Positions 1 to 12,250 of a DNA stretch of 64,000 bases are shown here, one piece after another. The notes below the pieces were generated by a model. It made no database searches. It was not told the origin of the DNA and saw only the letters and a list, made by a program, of their open reading frames with translations. Made by a program: the position numbers and the translations under genes. The stretch comes from Sindora glabra. Its lineage: Eukaryota > Streptophyta > Magnoliopsida > Fabales > Fabaceae. The stretch's first letter is position 1. Each line of letters begins with the position of its first letter. Where the stretch lies: NCBI GenBank assembly GCA_020226215.1, contig CM035225.1:11667868-11731867 (forward strand). The letters run 5' to 3'.

Positions 1-1539
1 TATTAGTGGGCAATTTATAAAAAATATTCATTCATAATAAAGTATTTTTTTTTAGATTTAATAAATGAAAAACTTGTAAGGAATTATCTATAAAAAATCT
101 AATTAAAATTAAAAGTGTTTAAGATCTAAGGTTAATAAAGCTTTGGAGTAGCTTAGTAGTTGAACTCAAAATCATCGAATGGAAACCTTAAGGTGATGAA
201 TTTGTAATTAGGGAACACCATAAAGGTATGCATGGTTATAGGGGAAGAAAAAAAAGAATATCACGTAGTCCAAGGGTATTGATGAATCTTAAGTTAAATC
301 TTCAATTAAAGGCCTAATAAATAATTAGGAAAGATAATCATACTAAGAAATTATTATTTTAGTGTCTAATTAAGATGAGAATATGGTAGAAATTTTCCTT
401 GAAGTTTTAGTCAATTTAGTGATAGATGTAATGACATAATTGTGTGTGACATATGCCATGATTTAACCAAAAAAGACTAAGACTAACAAGACATGGAATC
501 ATGGCTTCATCTTTAATACAAAACCATGTAGCAATTTCCCTTGTGTGCTACTTCATCTCTTTTTTCTATAAATACCCAAGTTTAGCTTCATTATCTCCCA
601 TACATAAAGTGCCCCGTGGTTAGTGAGAGAGATGGGTGAGAAAAATTAGGTTCTTTAGTGTTTCCTTCATTCTCTAGTAAAATTTTGTTAGTTTTTTTAA
701 TATCCTTTGAAGTTGGTTGGAGTTAGAAGCCTTGTCAAACTTTTAGATAAAGATATAAGCATATAAACTTCCATAAATTCATCTCTTTTCATGATTTTCT
801 CTACTAATTCTATGTTATTTTAAATGTTACACTTTGAATGTTAGGTGAGGAAAATAAGAACCGCCGACCTTTTTAAGTGTGTAAAGATCTACTCTTTTTC
901 CCTTTGATTTTCTTCTTAGAAAATGTTTATATATAAGATATATCTATGATTGTTATAATTGTAATAAAGTAATGAACTCATGGTCAATTACTTGCTAACA
1001 TGTTTTTCTAAACCAAAGAAAAGATTTGAAAAGATTAGTTTTATGGAAGATGATTCCAATTTTTTTTAAGATAAAAAACATAATGTTTACATGGGAATGA
1101 AAGGAAATTTTAATAAGAGAGCCTTTAAAAACTCATAGATTTTCTTGACCTAAAATTAAAAAAAAATCTATTTTTGAAACTCAAAAGATATTACACTATG
1201 TTTTTTATTAAATTAAAGATAATAAAATGTATGAAACTTAATTTTTGAAGCATAAAATAAGTTTTTAAGTTCTTCTATGGTATATTGGGAAAAATTCTAT
1301 TTTCATGATAAAAATAAGATAAACATTAAACTAAAATCTAATAGGGATGTTTTAGTATGATTAGATTAAAATTTTTAGGAAAAACTCACCTTGAAACAAG
1401 CATAGGTTGGTATTAGGTTCCATATTGTTTGGTGAAGGAAAAAAATTTTGTGTTGTGAGTTTTGGCTTAATGTAATTAGACCTAATTAGGAAAAATTCTT
1501 TGTTAACCAACATTTCCTTACCCTTATTGATGAATTCAA
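1..1539. other. Decayed intergenic DNA, no gene seen
   Basis: No convincing coding region is visible. A TATA-like stretch (TCTATAAATAC near 567) sits downstream of a mixed-base region and could be the promoter of an old LTR on the plus strand. No matching second LTR, primer-binding site or target duplication could be found, so this is not called. Confidence 0.4.
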
Positions 1540-1990
1540 GCCTTCTTTACTTGATGGCGTTTTCAATCATTTCTTTAAATTAGATGCAATTAATAGTAAT
1601 ATGGTCAAATGTATTATGATACTTGCAATGCTTTCTATCACTTTTTTCTTCTTTTCATAGAATTCTATGTCCCTCTAATAATTTTATCTATTTATCTTTT
1701 AATAAAAGTGTAAATATTTGATCAACCTTGTTAATCTCAAAAGAATAATTATTTTTGCTAACATGGTTCATTTTATCTTTTTTTTTCATCATTTTAATAA
1801 AGAGTAAGTGTAAAGAGGCTTGGTTTAATTTTGGTCACATAAACCTTATTTTCATTCTCTTTACCAGTTTCAACTTCTTTGATGCAGGCTACTTTCCTTC
1901 TCTCACTACTAGAGAGATAGGATACTACATTGCTGTATAGATGTTGACCTAAGCTAACATTGATGTTTATATTGATATAGTAACATTTTA
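1540..1990 (-). pseudogene. Ty3/gypsy gag fragment with zinc-knuckle remnant
   Basis: Read on the minus strand, about 1545-1765 gives a decayed gag segment with the pattern VDQIFTLLLKD, then LEGHRI, then a Cys-His block YCKYHNTFDH..INC-like (here KHCKYHNTFDHITINC). This is the CxxH...H....C arrangement found in gag of the Athila/Tat/Ogre group of plant Ty3/gypsy elements. Two in-frame stops fall within 75 codons. Sequence up to 1990 continues upstream of the knuckle but is too eroded to align by eye. No LTR, protease or reverse transcriptase could be attached to it. Family identification rests on the knuckle and its spacing to the preceding KLLEG-like motif, so it is moderate in strength. Confidence 0.45.
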
Positions 1991-2635
1991 GAAATTATTT
2001 GAAAAATTAAAATAATAAGCTATAAATATAACTAATGTCTATTTGGAGTGGTAACAATTTTTTAAATTATTAGAAAACTTAGGAAGTTATTTTTTTACTT
2101 AATTGATGTCATAATATAAGGAATTAGGAAAAGAAGGAAACTTACAATGTCAAATTTAGAATTAACCAATATCTATTTGGATGTGGTGACAAATTTAAAA
2201 TTATTAGGAAAATATAGATGTCATTTTTTTTTACTTAACCAGTGTCAAAATATATAATATTTAAAGATTCTTAGAAAAATAAAGAAACTCAAAATGTCGA
2301 TTTTAGAATGAACTAACATCCAAAGTATTACAAAAGTTTAGTAAAAAAATGTTAAACATTAATATATCAATTTTGAACTAAACCAATATTTGAAGTGATG
2401 GCATTTATTAGCTTATAGGGTCTATAAAAACTTAACACATTGATTTTGTATATAATCATCTTTTAAATACATTTCAAATAATTGGTTAGGAAATATAAAA
2501 AGTAAGCATGTCAATTTTGTAATTAATAGACGTCTAATAGTATGATAATTACTAACTATTGGAAAATGATAATATATAAGATATCAATTTTGTGTTAATA
2601 ACTAATGGTTAAAGTCAATAACTTTTTTGTACTTA
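1940..2635. repeat. Degenerate ~70-bp periodic array
   Basis: A sentence-like motif recurs at roughly 70-bp or doubled spacing. It reads approximately TCAATTTTGAACTAA, then CCAATATCTATTTGGAGTG, then a TTATTAGGAAAA block, with anchors near 2028, 2162, 2312, 2383 and 2524. Copies differ by many substitutions and small indels. This may be the subterminal array of a decayed DNA transposon or a young minisatellite that has since eroded. No terminal repeats were found to decide between these. Confidence 0.4.
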
Positions 2636-2639
2636 AATA

Positions 2640-3530
2640 AGGGACATACTATTTTTTTCCTCATCATCACTTTAACTTTGATTCTTATTTGTTTTCAAGC
2701 TCTATCTTCATCTTTGTTTAGCTCTCTTGATAGAACACTAGATTTAACTCTATCTTCCACCATATATTAGTAGGTCACTGATACATTTTCAACTAACATC
2801 CAACACGATCAAATACCTTATTCTAGGCCACTTATACAAAATATAAAAAATGATTTTCTTACATCTATTTCTCATTTTCTCATCCAGATCTCCAAGTTTC
2901 TTTACATGTAAGATTTTAATTTATATTTTCCTTGTATAACTTCTAAGGTTATATTTATAATTTAGGTACTTTTTATGTGCCTAATAAAATGTTAGAGCAC
3001 AATCTAAAGTTTTCCCAAATACCTTTCTTGATTATATTTCCCGGACCTTCACCTCTTACATTTTTCTAATTTTTTACTCTAATTTTTAAGAGATTTTTAT
3101 ATTTTCTATGTAGAACTTTTAAGGTTATATCTAAGTTTTAGATACTTATTATATGATTGATAAAATATTATAGCTGAGTCTAAAATTAATTGAACAATAA
3201 TAAGAGATAGGAAAAATGTGAAAAAAGCCCATGAAAATTGCCTAATTTTTACTATTCCAAGAGGGGTAAAATCTCCTTAGGATTTTGTAGATGGACAAAT
3301 CTCAAAAAGTTACATGAAATTAATATAAAATTCACTCTAAATGGATAACTAAACACAAGGTTATGACCTTTCAAAATTTTTAACTCAAAATATACAATTT
3401 TGGCAAGATAATGAGTTTATTCAATTTTTACTATAAATATTTTAGCATGGAAGCCAAAAATCATCATTAAAAAATATTTTGCAAAAATCTCATGTTAGCA
3501 ATAAAACTTGATATATTTAACTTATTACTG
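2640..3530. other. AT-rich DNA, nothing recognised
   Basis: No supportable gene or repeat. Short stretches repeat the phrase TTTAAGGTTATAT..TTTAGGTACTT at about 2945 and 3120, a weak local duplication of about 180 bp spacing. Confidence 0.35.
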
Positions 3531-3559
3531 GCTATTGAATTATATGATACATGAAGAAA

Positions 3560-4100
3560 TAATGATAGTTTAGTCAATATAGGAACTAGTGTTATTTTAT
3601 TTTCTCACATCAAGTATATAACCAATGTCATGAATTATTTAAAATGATGCTTGATAAGACATTAGGTATGGCTCCCTACATTAATGGCTTAGATTTCAAG
3701 ATTAAAAATAAGTTATCTTTGACTTTCATTTGAACATTTGATGAAGCACATAACATGGCATTAAATGTAGAAATGTTGTTATCATAATTGCTTGCAAAAT
3801 TTACGATTATTTGTTTATCTTCTTTAATAAATGCATGAAGAAGCCAAAATAAGGACAAACTAAATGCAACCAAAGGAGTTTAATCCTTAAATTTTAATTA
3901 GCAAGCCAAGACAAATGTAAATGGAATAAAAAAATCATAAAATCTACACAATCAAATGTAACGGCCAAGAATCCTTATGCCAAACTCATGTTGAGAAAGT
4001 GTTTCAAGTGTGGTGAACTTGAGCATCGATCCAATGACAAATCCATCAACATAGCATATTATAATGAAGACATGAATAAAAGAGATGATTAATGTATGTC
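3560..4100 (+). pseudogene. Ty3/gypsy gag fragment, zinc knuckle at 4000-4038
   Basis: The plus strand shows the C-terminal half of a plant Ty3/gypsy gag. About 3660-3790 reads as a broken TLGMAPYINGLDFKIKNKL..TFDEAHNMALNVE segment, matching the usual 'INGL...EAYNMALKAE' region before the knuckle. The knuckle follows at 4000-4038 as KCFKCGELEHRSND. It keeps CxxC and the His, but the final Cys is lost. Several stops and frame changes separate the pieces. No clear protease or reverse transcriptase follows, so this is a 5' scrap of an old element, on the opposite strand to the gag remnant at 1.54 kb. Confidence 0.6.
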
Positions 4101-5689
4101 GTTTACACAAAAATTCAAATTGTTCTTTCTACAACTAGAGTATTGATAACTCTAAATTGAACCTAAGAAATTAGATGATCAATTTAAACAAAATAAAATC
4201 ATAAATAGAGGTTCTTAATTGCAATTTTATATTGAAAAAGAGGACATAATGATGAAAAGGGAATTTTAATAATAAAAAATAGGCTTCAATACAAGGTAAT
4301 TTTATACTTCAATTCTTTAATGGATCCCTGATAGCTAATGTATATCCTAGAAGTAATTACCTAGTAAAAAATTATCCAAAACCTATGTAGCAACTATAAA
4401 ATGTTTGTAAAGTCAATTAATTCAACTATTACCTAAATTAATTTTTTATTACTGAATCCAATTAAAGAAATTATTAATGATGACAAATTGACTTTAATAT
4501 GCTTTATTATTTTATTATCATTAAAAATAATAGTACAATTTTTTTATCAATTAAAAGAGTGAAGGCTACTAAGCTCTACATAAAGATATGGAGGTTAGCA
4601 ATCTCTATTTATATAATGAGGATAAAAAGGTTAGGTAGTGATTGTTAAATTAAATATGATTAGTTTTGTATGTTTATTTATAAATGATATAAGAAGTTTT
4701 TCTTAGCCAAAGGTACAAGTAACCAAGTTCCCATATTTTGTAAAATCTTATTTCCTTGCATTTTGATAGTTAGTGGTGAATTAAACAATTCCAAAATTTT
4801 CTACTTCCTGAAATATTGTATTTCCCATGAATTTTCTACTATCCAAACTATATCCACAACTTACTTTCTCTAATGTAGTTTATACCTTGATTGGTCAATC
4901 TACCTTTAAACTTGATTTGTCAACTTTTTTATCAAATTTTTTCAACATGTTGAGAAAACTTGATTGTCTTTAATTATGCTAGCTATCTACAATCAAATTA
5001 TAAATTTATGCAGAAGGTCATTTATGTTTCAATGTCTTCTATTGGTAAATTTATTATCAAAGCACAATTAGATGAGGACAAAGGCAAACAATTGTGCAAA
5101 TTTATCCTAACATCATATTTCTTTAAAAATCACTACATCTAATTGTATTCTTGAAATAATACCTACAAGAACTAAACTTAATAATCAATATAGACATCAA
5201 TACATAAAGAATATAGCCATATGTGTCAAATTCATCATCCTAAATGGAAATTTGCATTTGTTAATTAATTTTCTCCATTTTAACCTTAAGAGTATGCATG
5301 GAAGGACTTAAGGTAGTTTAATTTTTCTATTTAAACTTTGCCAATGAAAGTGAAGGATTGCTAGAATAGTAGAGAATGGTAATGAATTATAAAAGCATCT
5401 CATTTTGGACTTTAATGTCTTTTGCTTGATCTTAAATGTTAGAGAGCAAGTAACATTAGAGTTCTAGAGTGGTTGCTTTCATACGATTTGAAATATTTCT
5501 AAGAATTACTTGAATACCTTAAAAAAAGTAAGAGCAAAATTTATTAAAAAATATAAAAAATAAAAGGAATTAGTTATTAGATCAAAACCGATGTCTTATG
5601 TGTCAAATTTTGAAAGAAAAAATAGTTACCATATCTTTCAATATCAGTTATTTAGAGAATCACCATTTGAGTTTTAACATTTTCTTATG
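4101..5689. other. Decayed DNA, no gene supported
   Basis: Possibly more of the preceding gypsy element, but no protease or reverse transcriptase motif can be read. A 60-codon open frame at 4960-5142 has no recognisable motif and is probably chance. Confidence 0.3.
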
Positions 5690-5970
5690 GACTACTACAA
5701 ATACCTTTTTGGATGGCAATTTTGAATGTTACCAGCATTATAAGTTTCCATGTTAAACTTTAAATGTTGGTAGTTTTAAAATAGACATAATAAGTTTCAT
5801 TTTAATTACAAAAATATCATTGCTTCAACATAGATATTAATCATAATTTATGTCTATCATCTTAAATTTTTCCATAATTTAAAAAAAATGTTACCATGTC
5901 AAAATAAATATCGATAATAATGGTAACTAACATCTATCCACCATTGTTAATAAACTATTTTGTAATAGTG
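5690..5970. mobile_element. Possible decayed CACTA-like MITE
   Basis: The left edge reads (G)ACTACTACAAATAC and the right edge, reverse-complemented, reads CACTATTACAAAATAG, giving imperfect inverted termini of the CACTA type about 280 bp apart. Internal phrases such as GGTAACTAACATC also appear in inverted form. The first base has mutated and no matching 3-bp target duplication flanks it, so the call is weak. Confidence 0.25.
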
Positions 5971-8835
5971 AATTAATTGGTAGTTTATGCCTAAAGGAAA
6001 CCATGATTCGAGGGATATAATATAGGAAATTCGATTAGGTTTTTTAATTTTGAATGTGTTGGAAAGTTCATTATTGTAGCAACATGCATGCAAATGTAAA
6101 GATTTTGAACAAACCTATGATGATCTAATTCCTAAGCACTATGATTGACATAAAAATACCAGACTAGCATTAATATACCAATTATCTATCTTTACAAGTC
6201 TTCAAGATATTTCTAACTCATTTACTTTCTTAACTTAAGTAAGAATATAAGAAAGCATTTATAGAAAATAATTTTTATTTGCATGCACATAAAGAAATTC
6301 AAAATATAATTTATATGTACTAGGCAAAATGAAATTTATACAAGTGTTCACAATTTTTGAAAACATAACTTTATACATAAATACTATCAAAAGATATGAA
6401 TCCTAATTAGGACAACACAAATTATTATATGGAGTGTCCCCAAAGGCAAAAGGAAGGTTCATGCTTAGATGTCAATCATCTTTGGGGGATCCATCCTCTA
6501 TATCTATAAATAATTAATAGAAAAAGAGTGAGTATTAAGATACTTAATAAATGGCAACTATTTTCCTTTTTTTAGAGAGTTTTCATTATAATAAATCAGA
6601 TATATGACAATGTAAAATTTTACTTAATTAAAGTTCTTATGTATCATGATTACATAGTTTGCTAAAGAGAATGACAATAGTTAGTATACAAGTTTTTTTT
6701 ATGTCTTTAGTCTAGCCTTATCTCTTGTTATCTTAGGCATAAGGCCACCAACCTTATCCTCTAACCTTATCATGCCTCTCCTTCTTTGCAAAGGATGTAA
6801 ATCTCTCCCTACAATTCTTGTACAGGATGAGCAACAAAAAAATACCAGCTATGGATCAATTACTCATTTCAAATTTGTTAGGTATGGTTATCATACCATC
6901 CATGCCATAAAATTTTGTCATTCTTATATGAATTCTCATTTCATCATCACGTGACATTACATTCAAGGTTGATAAACATCCTTTCCATTCAAAATAATGA
7001 CAATACTTAATTCTTTTTCATAGCTAGCAATTTATAACTTAAGTATCATCAAATGTATCATAAATTTCAATTACTTACAATATTTTTCAATAAAAAGTAT
7101 CAAACATTAAACATGCTGGGTAGTATGAATACTCCCATGTTTTATTGCCTTTTGATCTCCTAAATTAACTTAAATTTTTACCAAAATTTTATATAATGCT
7201 TCTAGCATATTACTACACATCAAATATCAATTTTCTTACTACTTCATCACCTTCAAGTACTCACAATATCAAAGCTATAAATTTCAAAACAAGATAGCAT
7301 ATAAGCAATTGCAATGAGTGCCCTTTTTCAACATTTGAATTCCTTTTAGTTATCACCAAATTTTTACACATCATTCCTAATATGTTAAATGATGAAAAAC
7401 TTCAATTATTTCATAAAAACAACACACTGATACTATTCATATCAAACTAAAAACTTAGAATTTTCGACTTTAGTAGTTTTGGAGTTGTTATGAAAAAGGA
7501 ACTTTTTTTACATTCAAATTAAGTCCAATTGCCACCAAATTTTTATGTTAACCTATTAAAATATAATAATTAAAGAAAATTAATTGCTTTAATTTTTCTC
7601 AATCAACAGTTGCCTAAATAGTAACAAACTCTAGAAAACAAATTTTAGAATTCTATTTTGAGCTCTTATAACCAAAGTTCATGCAAATTCACTTTTTACA
7701 ACTCTAAAGTTTTTTAAAAATTCTCAATTCTTTCCAAACTTATCCTAAAACTATTTGTAACAATAAGACTAGAAGATAATTCTTCCCAAATCCAATAAAA
7801 ATCCTCCAAATATAAAGTATAAAAAGGTTCACTAACAATTGTCCCTAGGCTTTCTCCACAAGTTTGGGTTTTGTTAAGACCTTATTTTTTTGGTTTCTAA
7901 AATTATATTTTGGTCTAAAAATAATTGAGTTAAATCAACCAAAATGAATCAAGATGGTTTATTTTAAATTTAGGTTTAATCTCTAGGTTTTCAAGTTACT
8001 CAAATTCTTAATTTTCTATCGATCCTTTACATAATTTTTCTCAAACTCAATATATGGGTTTTTAATTATATTTTAGCTCATACTAATGTCTAATATAATT
8101 TTACAAAAATTTTAGCTAGACGTACCTCCAAACTATCTTTATAGTCTATCTGAATTTTATCCAATTATCTTTCTGGGTTTCTATTAGGGATGTTTCTAAT
8201 TAAAATTCCCTTTTGAACTTTCTTACTTTATTTAAGATATTATCAAAAATAAAAAATAAAAAAAACATAGTCTTAATAATATGTACAAAACCCCCTCCCC
8301 TTAATCCAAGTGTGCGAATTAAAGAAAGTTAAAGAAAATAGTTTTTTTTACATTAAAACATTTTTTCTTCTAATAAACTTTATAACATACACCTGAATTA
8401 ATTTTGTAGAAAAATAAGTAGGTGAAGTGAATACAACTGCAGAAAACTTTCACTTTTTTGAGAACGCTTCAATTAGTAAAATTAGTTAAAAATGTGTGCC
8501 TTACATAAGATTATGTAATTAAGATTAAAAAAAAGATAGTTTTGCCAACACCATACTAGTTACAATAACAGGGATTATGCTTTTTTATATTGCAAAATGC
8601 ACTTAAAAGAAGAATAAAATGTAACATAATAAAATCAATAGATTTTTCATGTTGAGACCTCTGTTAACCTTTAATCTACTTGGATCGAAAAAGATAAAAA
8701 TCTGCATGCAATAATTTCCATGTTGTTTCGCTTTGCTTTCCTATTAAAATCTATAAGAGAAAATCTAATGGAAGAAGTTTCAAGCAAGTGCTTGTTTTTA
8801 TTCCACATAAACAACGATGTTTCAGGAAATCAGCT
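5971..8835. other. Long AT-rich stretch without gene
   Basis: No coding region can be supported. Text around 7320-7860 contains several loosely similar phrases (for example CACCAAATTTTTA, and repeated 'TTCATGCAAATTC'-like words) as in a decayed LTR, but no boundaries were found. The 60-codon frame at 6772-6954 shows no motif. Confidence 0.3.
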
Positions 8836-8837
8836 CA

Positions 8838-9110
8838 TAGTTAATTAATTCTATTAGCTATTAATTAATAACTAATTGCATTACTTGATTTGAACGGTTG
8901 ATAGCATTAAAAGTGTAAATAAAAATATTTAATAAAATTAATTATTTATGTAAACTATAATACTATATAAAGACATACATAAATATTATATGATTTATTT
9001 AAACATATTCTTTTATTTTAATAATATTTTAAATTTTATATACCTTTTATCAACTTTAATTTTTTGAAAAGATATATCTTTATAATTTCTCATTTATTAA
9101 ATGAAAATTT
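8838..9110. repeat. AT-rich dispersed repeat, copy 1
   Basis: Shares the core ATATTTAATAAAATTAATTA with segments at about 28.81-29.05, 30.48-30.78 and 59.50-59.63 kb. Around the core the copies share a preceding GTTAATTAATT..ACTAATTAAT block and, in three of them, a following TTTAATAATATTTTAAATTTTATAT block. It is probably a non-autonomous element fragment. Low complexity prevents firm boundaries. Confidence 0.4.
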
Positions 9111-9345
9111 ATATATGTTCAAGAAAATGGTTGATCTCCACATTATTCATAAAATCTGCTTTAGAAAAGGCCCTGCTAGATTTTTCACAGTTATTCTGGT
9201 AATTTTAAAATTATTACAAAAATTTTCCCACTTTTAAAATTTATGAAAAATGTTAGAGATGAAAACAGAACGGTAAAAATTAATATACGATTTTATGTGA
9301 AAAATCCATAAACTTAATGGAAAACCATAGGAGAATCAATAAGAT

Positions 9346-9600
9346 CTTGACTATTAAATTGTGAGAATCATAAACTTTGACGCTTTCTCACAAACACAAA
9401 TGCCAATCATAATCAATTCTCGCTTTTCCATACCATGATTTTTATTCAATCACAAAAAAGAAAAAAAACCAAGATTTTATACACTAAATCTTGCATGATA
9501 CAAATATTTATTTTCCAACAAATTAACTTGTTAGGCAAATAATTGTAATCCTTAACTAACAAGAATCCTTGGTTAATTAGAATAAAAATTTACACCTTGA
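9346..9600 (-). repeat. Possible copia LTR fragment related to the 61.2-kb LTR
   Basis: It shares the phrase CGCTTTCTCACAAAC with the U5 end of the LTR at 61240-61867. Further on it shares AAATAATT.TAATCCTTAAC in the same order and similar spacing. The rest is diverged. This suggests a remnant of a related copia LTR, but boundaries and target duplication are not visible. Confidence 0.3.
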
Positions 9601-10877
9601 CGATCCTTCATTTTTTTTTATAAGTTATTAATCGATATCCTCTTACATTAAACGTATATATTTTAAAATAAGGTAACGACTTGAAATTACTGGGCCCACC
9701 ACCTTAAATGATCAAATAAATTTGAAGATAGGATATAAATAACAAATATAACGAGTAAATATATGAGTCTCACACTAACAAATAATAAAGAGCTAAAATA
9801 TGGAATTTACAACTTAAATTACTTTTTAAAAAATCCTACAGGTTTTGTTTTAGTAGAAGAAAAAAGGAAATTAAAAATCCATTAGAAATTAATTTATTTG
9901 CAAATTAATTCAAATTATATTTCTATATTTCTTTCAAAACATTAAAATTCATTTAAAGAAGAATTAAAATCATTTCTATGTATTATGACTTTTGTACAAA
10001 AAATTTATTTCATATGTAATTGCAACGCGTATAGCAATATATGTTTTGAAAAAAATGTGCAAAATATCTAAAACATACTAAAATATTGCCCAGTTTTTCG
10101 AAAATTTTGTAGAAATTAAGAATAAAGCAGTGAAGTGACTAGTGAGTCAACATGAGAAAAACGCTTTTGATTTTTTTTTTTCAAGGAGGCAACGCAACAC
10201 CGAAGCACGCAAGAGAACTCCAATTGGATCAAAAAGCGCCCACGCGTCTCAAATTTTCATCAAGTCTAATTTACTCCAAGACTGAGACCAAACAAAATCA
10301 TCACAAGATTTAAACAAAATATTCAATGTAAAAGTTATAATTACTTTAAGCTTTTTCAGTTTTTTATAATATATGGTGAGTCCTAACAACTCCACCGAAA
10401 GTTTGATATATAAAACATCATAAGCAATGGGGTACAATATGTCTTTTATTTTATTCTTTTACACTGGTGATTCTTTTCATATCACTTTAACTTTGATCCA
10501 GCTTTGCCGTAATCTCATGAAAATGATCAAAGTAATGGAGATTAGATTGTTTTGTCCAAAAAGTGATTTGCATTCTATGGGAGTTTTTAGGCCGTATATT
10601 TCTAGGAATTCATCCTCCACTTGTTTATTAGCACTTCAATTTAATATGAGGAAACTAATCAAAATTAATGAATAGGTTTTCCTTTACAAAAACTACTTCT
10701 TTAGGAAAATAAAAATATCTTAATTAAAAAATTTTATTATATAAATTTAATTGTTAAAGTTGTAATTCACTATCATTTAGGTGTTGATTGATTGAGATTT
10801 AAGAGGTTGGCAACAGAATAATTTTTCTTCACACGGTGGATTCTATTACCATTATTCATCTTTAACAAGCTCCTTTC
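9601..10877. other. AT-rich DNA, no gene; MITE target site at the end
   Basis: No supportable gene. The 82-codon open frame at 10427-10675 has no domain-like pattern. Bases 10870-10877 (CTCCTTTC) are the left copy of the target-site duplication of the next element. Confidence 0.35.
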
Positions 10878-11037
10878 CAGGGATTTAAATTATGGTTGCG
10901 GTCGCGATCGCGATCGCGTCGCGATGCGGATGAATGCAAAAAAATGCGGCCATAGCAGTCTAAAATTGCGGAAAATCGCGGATGTGTCTCCCCCGAAAAT
11001 GCAATATTGCGGTCGCGGACTATTTTTTAAATCCTAG
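10878..11037 (+). mobile_element. GC-rich hAT-type MITE, copy 1 (160 bp)
   Basis: A compact GC-rich island in AT-rich DNA. It is flanked by a perfect 8-bp direct duplication CTCCTTTC (10870-10877 and 11038-11045). The ends are imperfect inverted repeats: CAGGGATTTAAAT at the left and, reverse-complemented, CTAGGATTTAAAA at the right. The arms are rich in GCGGTTGCGG- and CGATCGCG-type words, so the element can fold on itself. The 8-bp duplication and the CAGGG-like ends are hallmarks of the hAT superfamily. It has no coding capacity, and two further copies lie at 33379 and 44538. Confidence 0.85.
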
Positions 11038-11045
11038 CTCCTTTC

Positions 11046-12250
11046 ATTTGAATTCATTCATCTCTAAAAGTTCAAAATTAGGTTAGAATAAAAAATGTTT
11101 TTTTCATCCCTCACACCCTCATAATCATTATTATTGGCACCAATGCTATCTTGCCACCACTAGATTCACTCTCACCATTGTCACTACTAGGAAAGTAATC
11201 AGCACAATCGTTACTATTGTTAGTGTGATTTCAATTCATAAACCTCATATTAATAAAAGGTAATACAAACATTATGATGGTGATAATAATATTTTAATTT
11301 TTCCACCTTCATTTGATTCGATTGTCAAAGATTGAACGAAACGCGGCCATACTTTACTATGTACACAATAAAACTTCACGAAGTAATAGTAACATTTCTA
11401 TAAAACCGTCCAATGGCGATCAAATATATAAGATTCAATGAAATGAACAGTTCATAATCATGTTTTATATAATTGGAAATGAAATGGGTATTTCATTAGT
11501 ACAATAATCGTTACAGAAATAAAATAGGAAAAAAGTGTCAATTATAATAATATTTTTAAAAATTAAAAAGTGAAAATTTGAAATTATATTTGCATAAAAG
11601 ATGGTATAGACTTTTTTGTCTATTTATAACCTTTTTTATATTTAAACAAATAATAAATACTAAAATCATAATATATGTTAAATAAAAAAATACTAGATTT
11701 TAAATTTAATTATCAAAATTATAATTAACAAAAAAATAAGTTATCAAAATTTTTACATTAAATACTTTTTTATAATGAGTACAAAAATATTTTTTAGAAT
11801 TTTATTATTAAAAATATTATTTCCAAAACATTTGAATTCAAAAATATTAATAAAAGGTAATGTTGGAATATAAGAAAAATGTGACGGATATTGATGTAAA
11901 AAATTTATTTCATAAATTTTGAAATGGTCATTCCATTATTTTTATTATGAATTTGATAGAATGACAATTCTGTAAATATTGTGTGAAAATTTTATCAATT
12001 GTATTCTCTTTACATTATTGGCATTCAATATATGGCGATATATAAAAAATATTGCAATTCAATTGCACTTAAGTTTGAGACGTAAAATAAGTTTTCCTTC
12101 CTTTTTTTTAGAAGGAGAAGAATTGCTACTCAAGTAAATTTTAGTATCTCTCTATATTTTAATTTTGAGAATAAAAATGCTCTTTTTATATTTTTAGGTA
12201 GAGAAATTTAAATACTTACAAGTTTTATACAAAAAATTAATTGCAATTTA
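11046..12250. other. AT-rich DNA upstream of the FAR1-like pseudogene
   Basis: No gene seen. A short run of ATT/CAT triplets and GC-poor sequence fills the interval. It could include the former promoter of the following pseudogene, but no TATA box can be assigned with confidence. Confidence 0.3.

Noticed and set aside
10427..10675. 82-codon plus-strand open frame
   Set aside because: No domain-like pattern or codon character, and it overlaps another frame on the opposite strand; consistent with chance.
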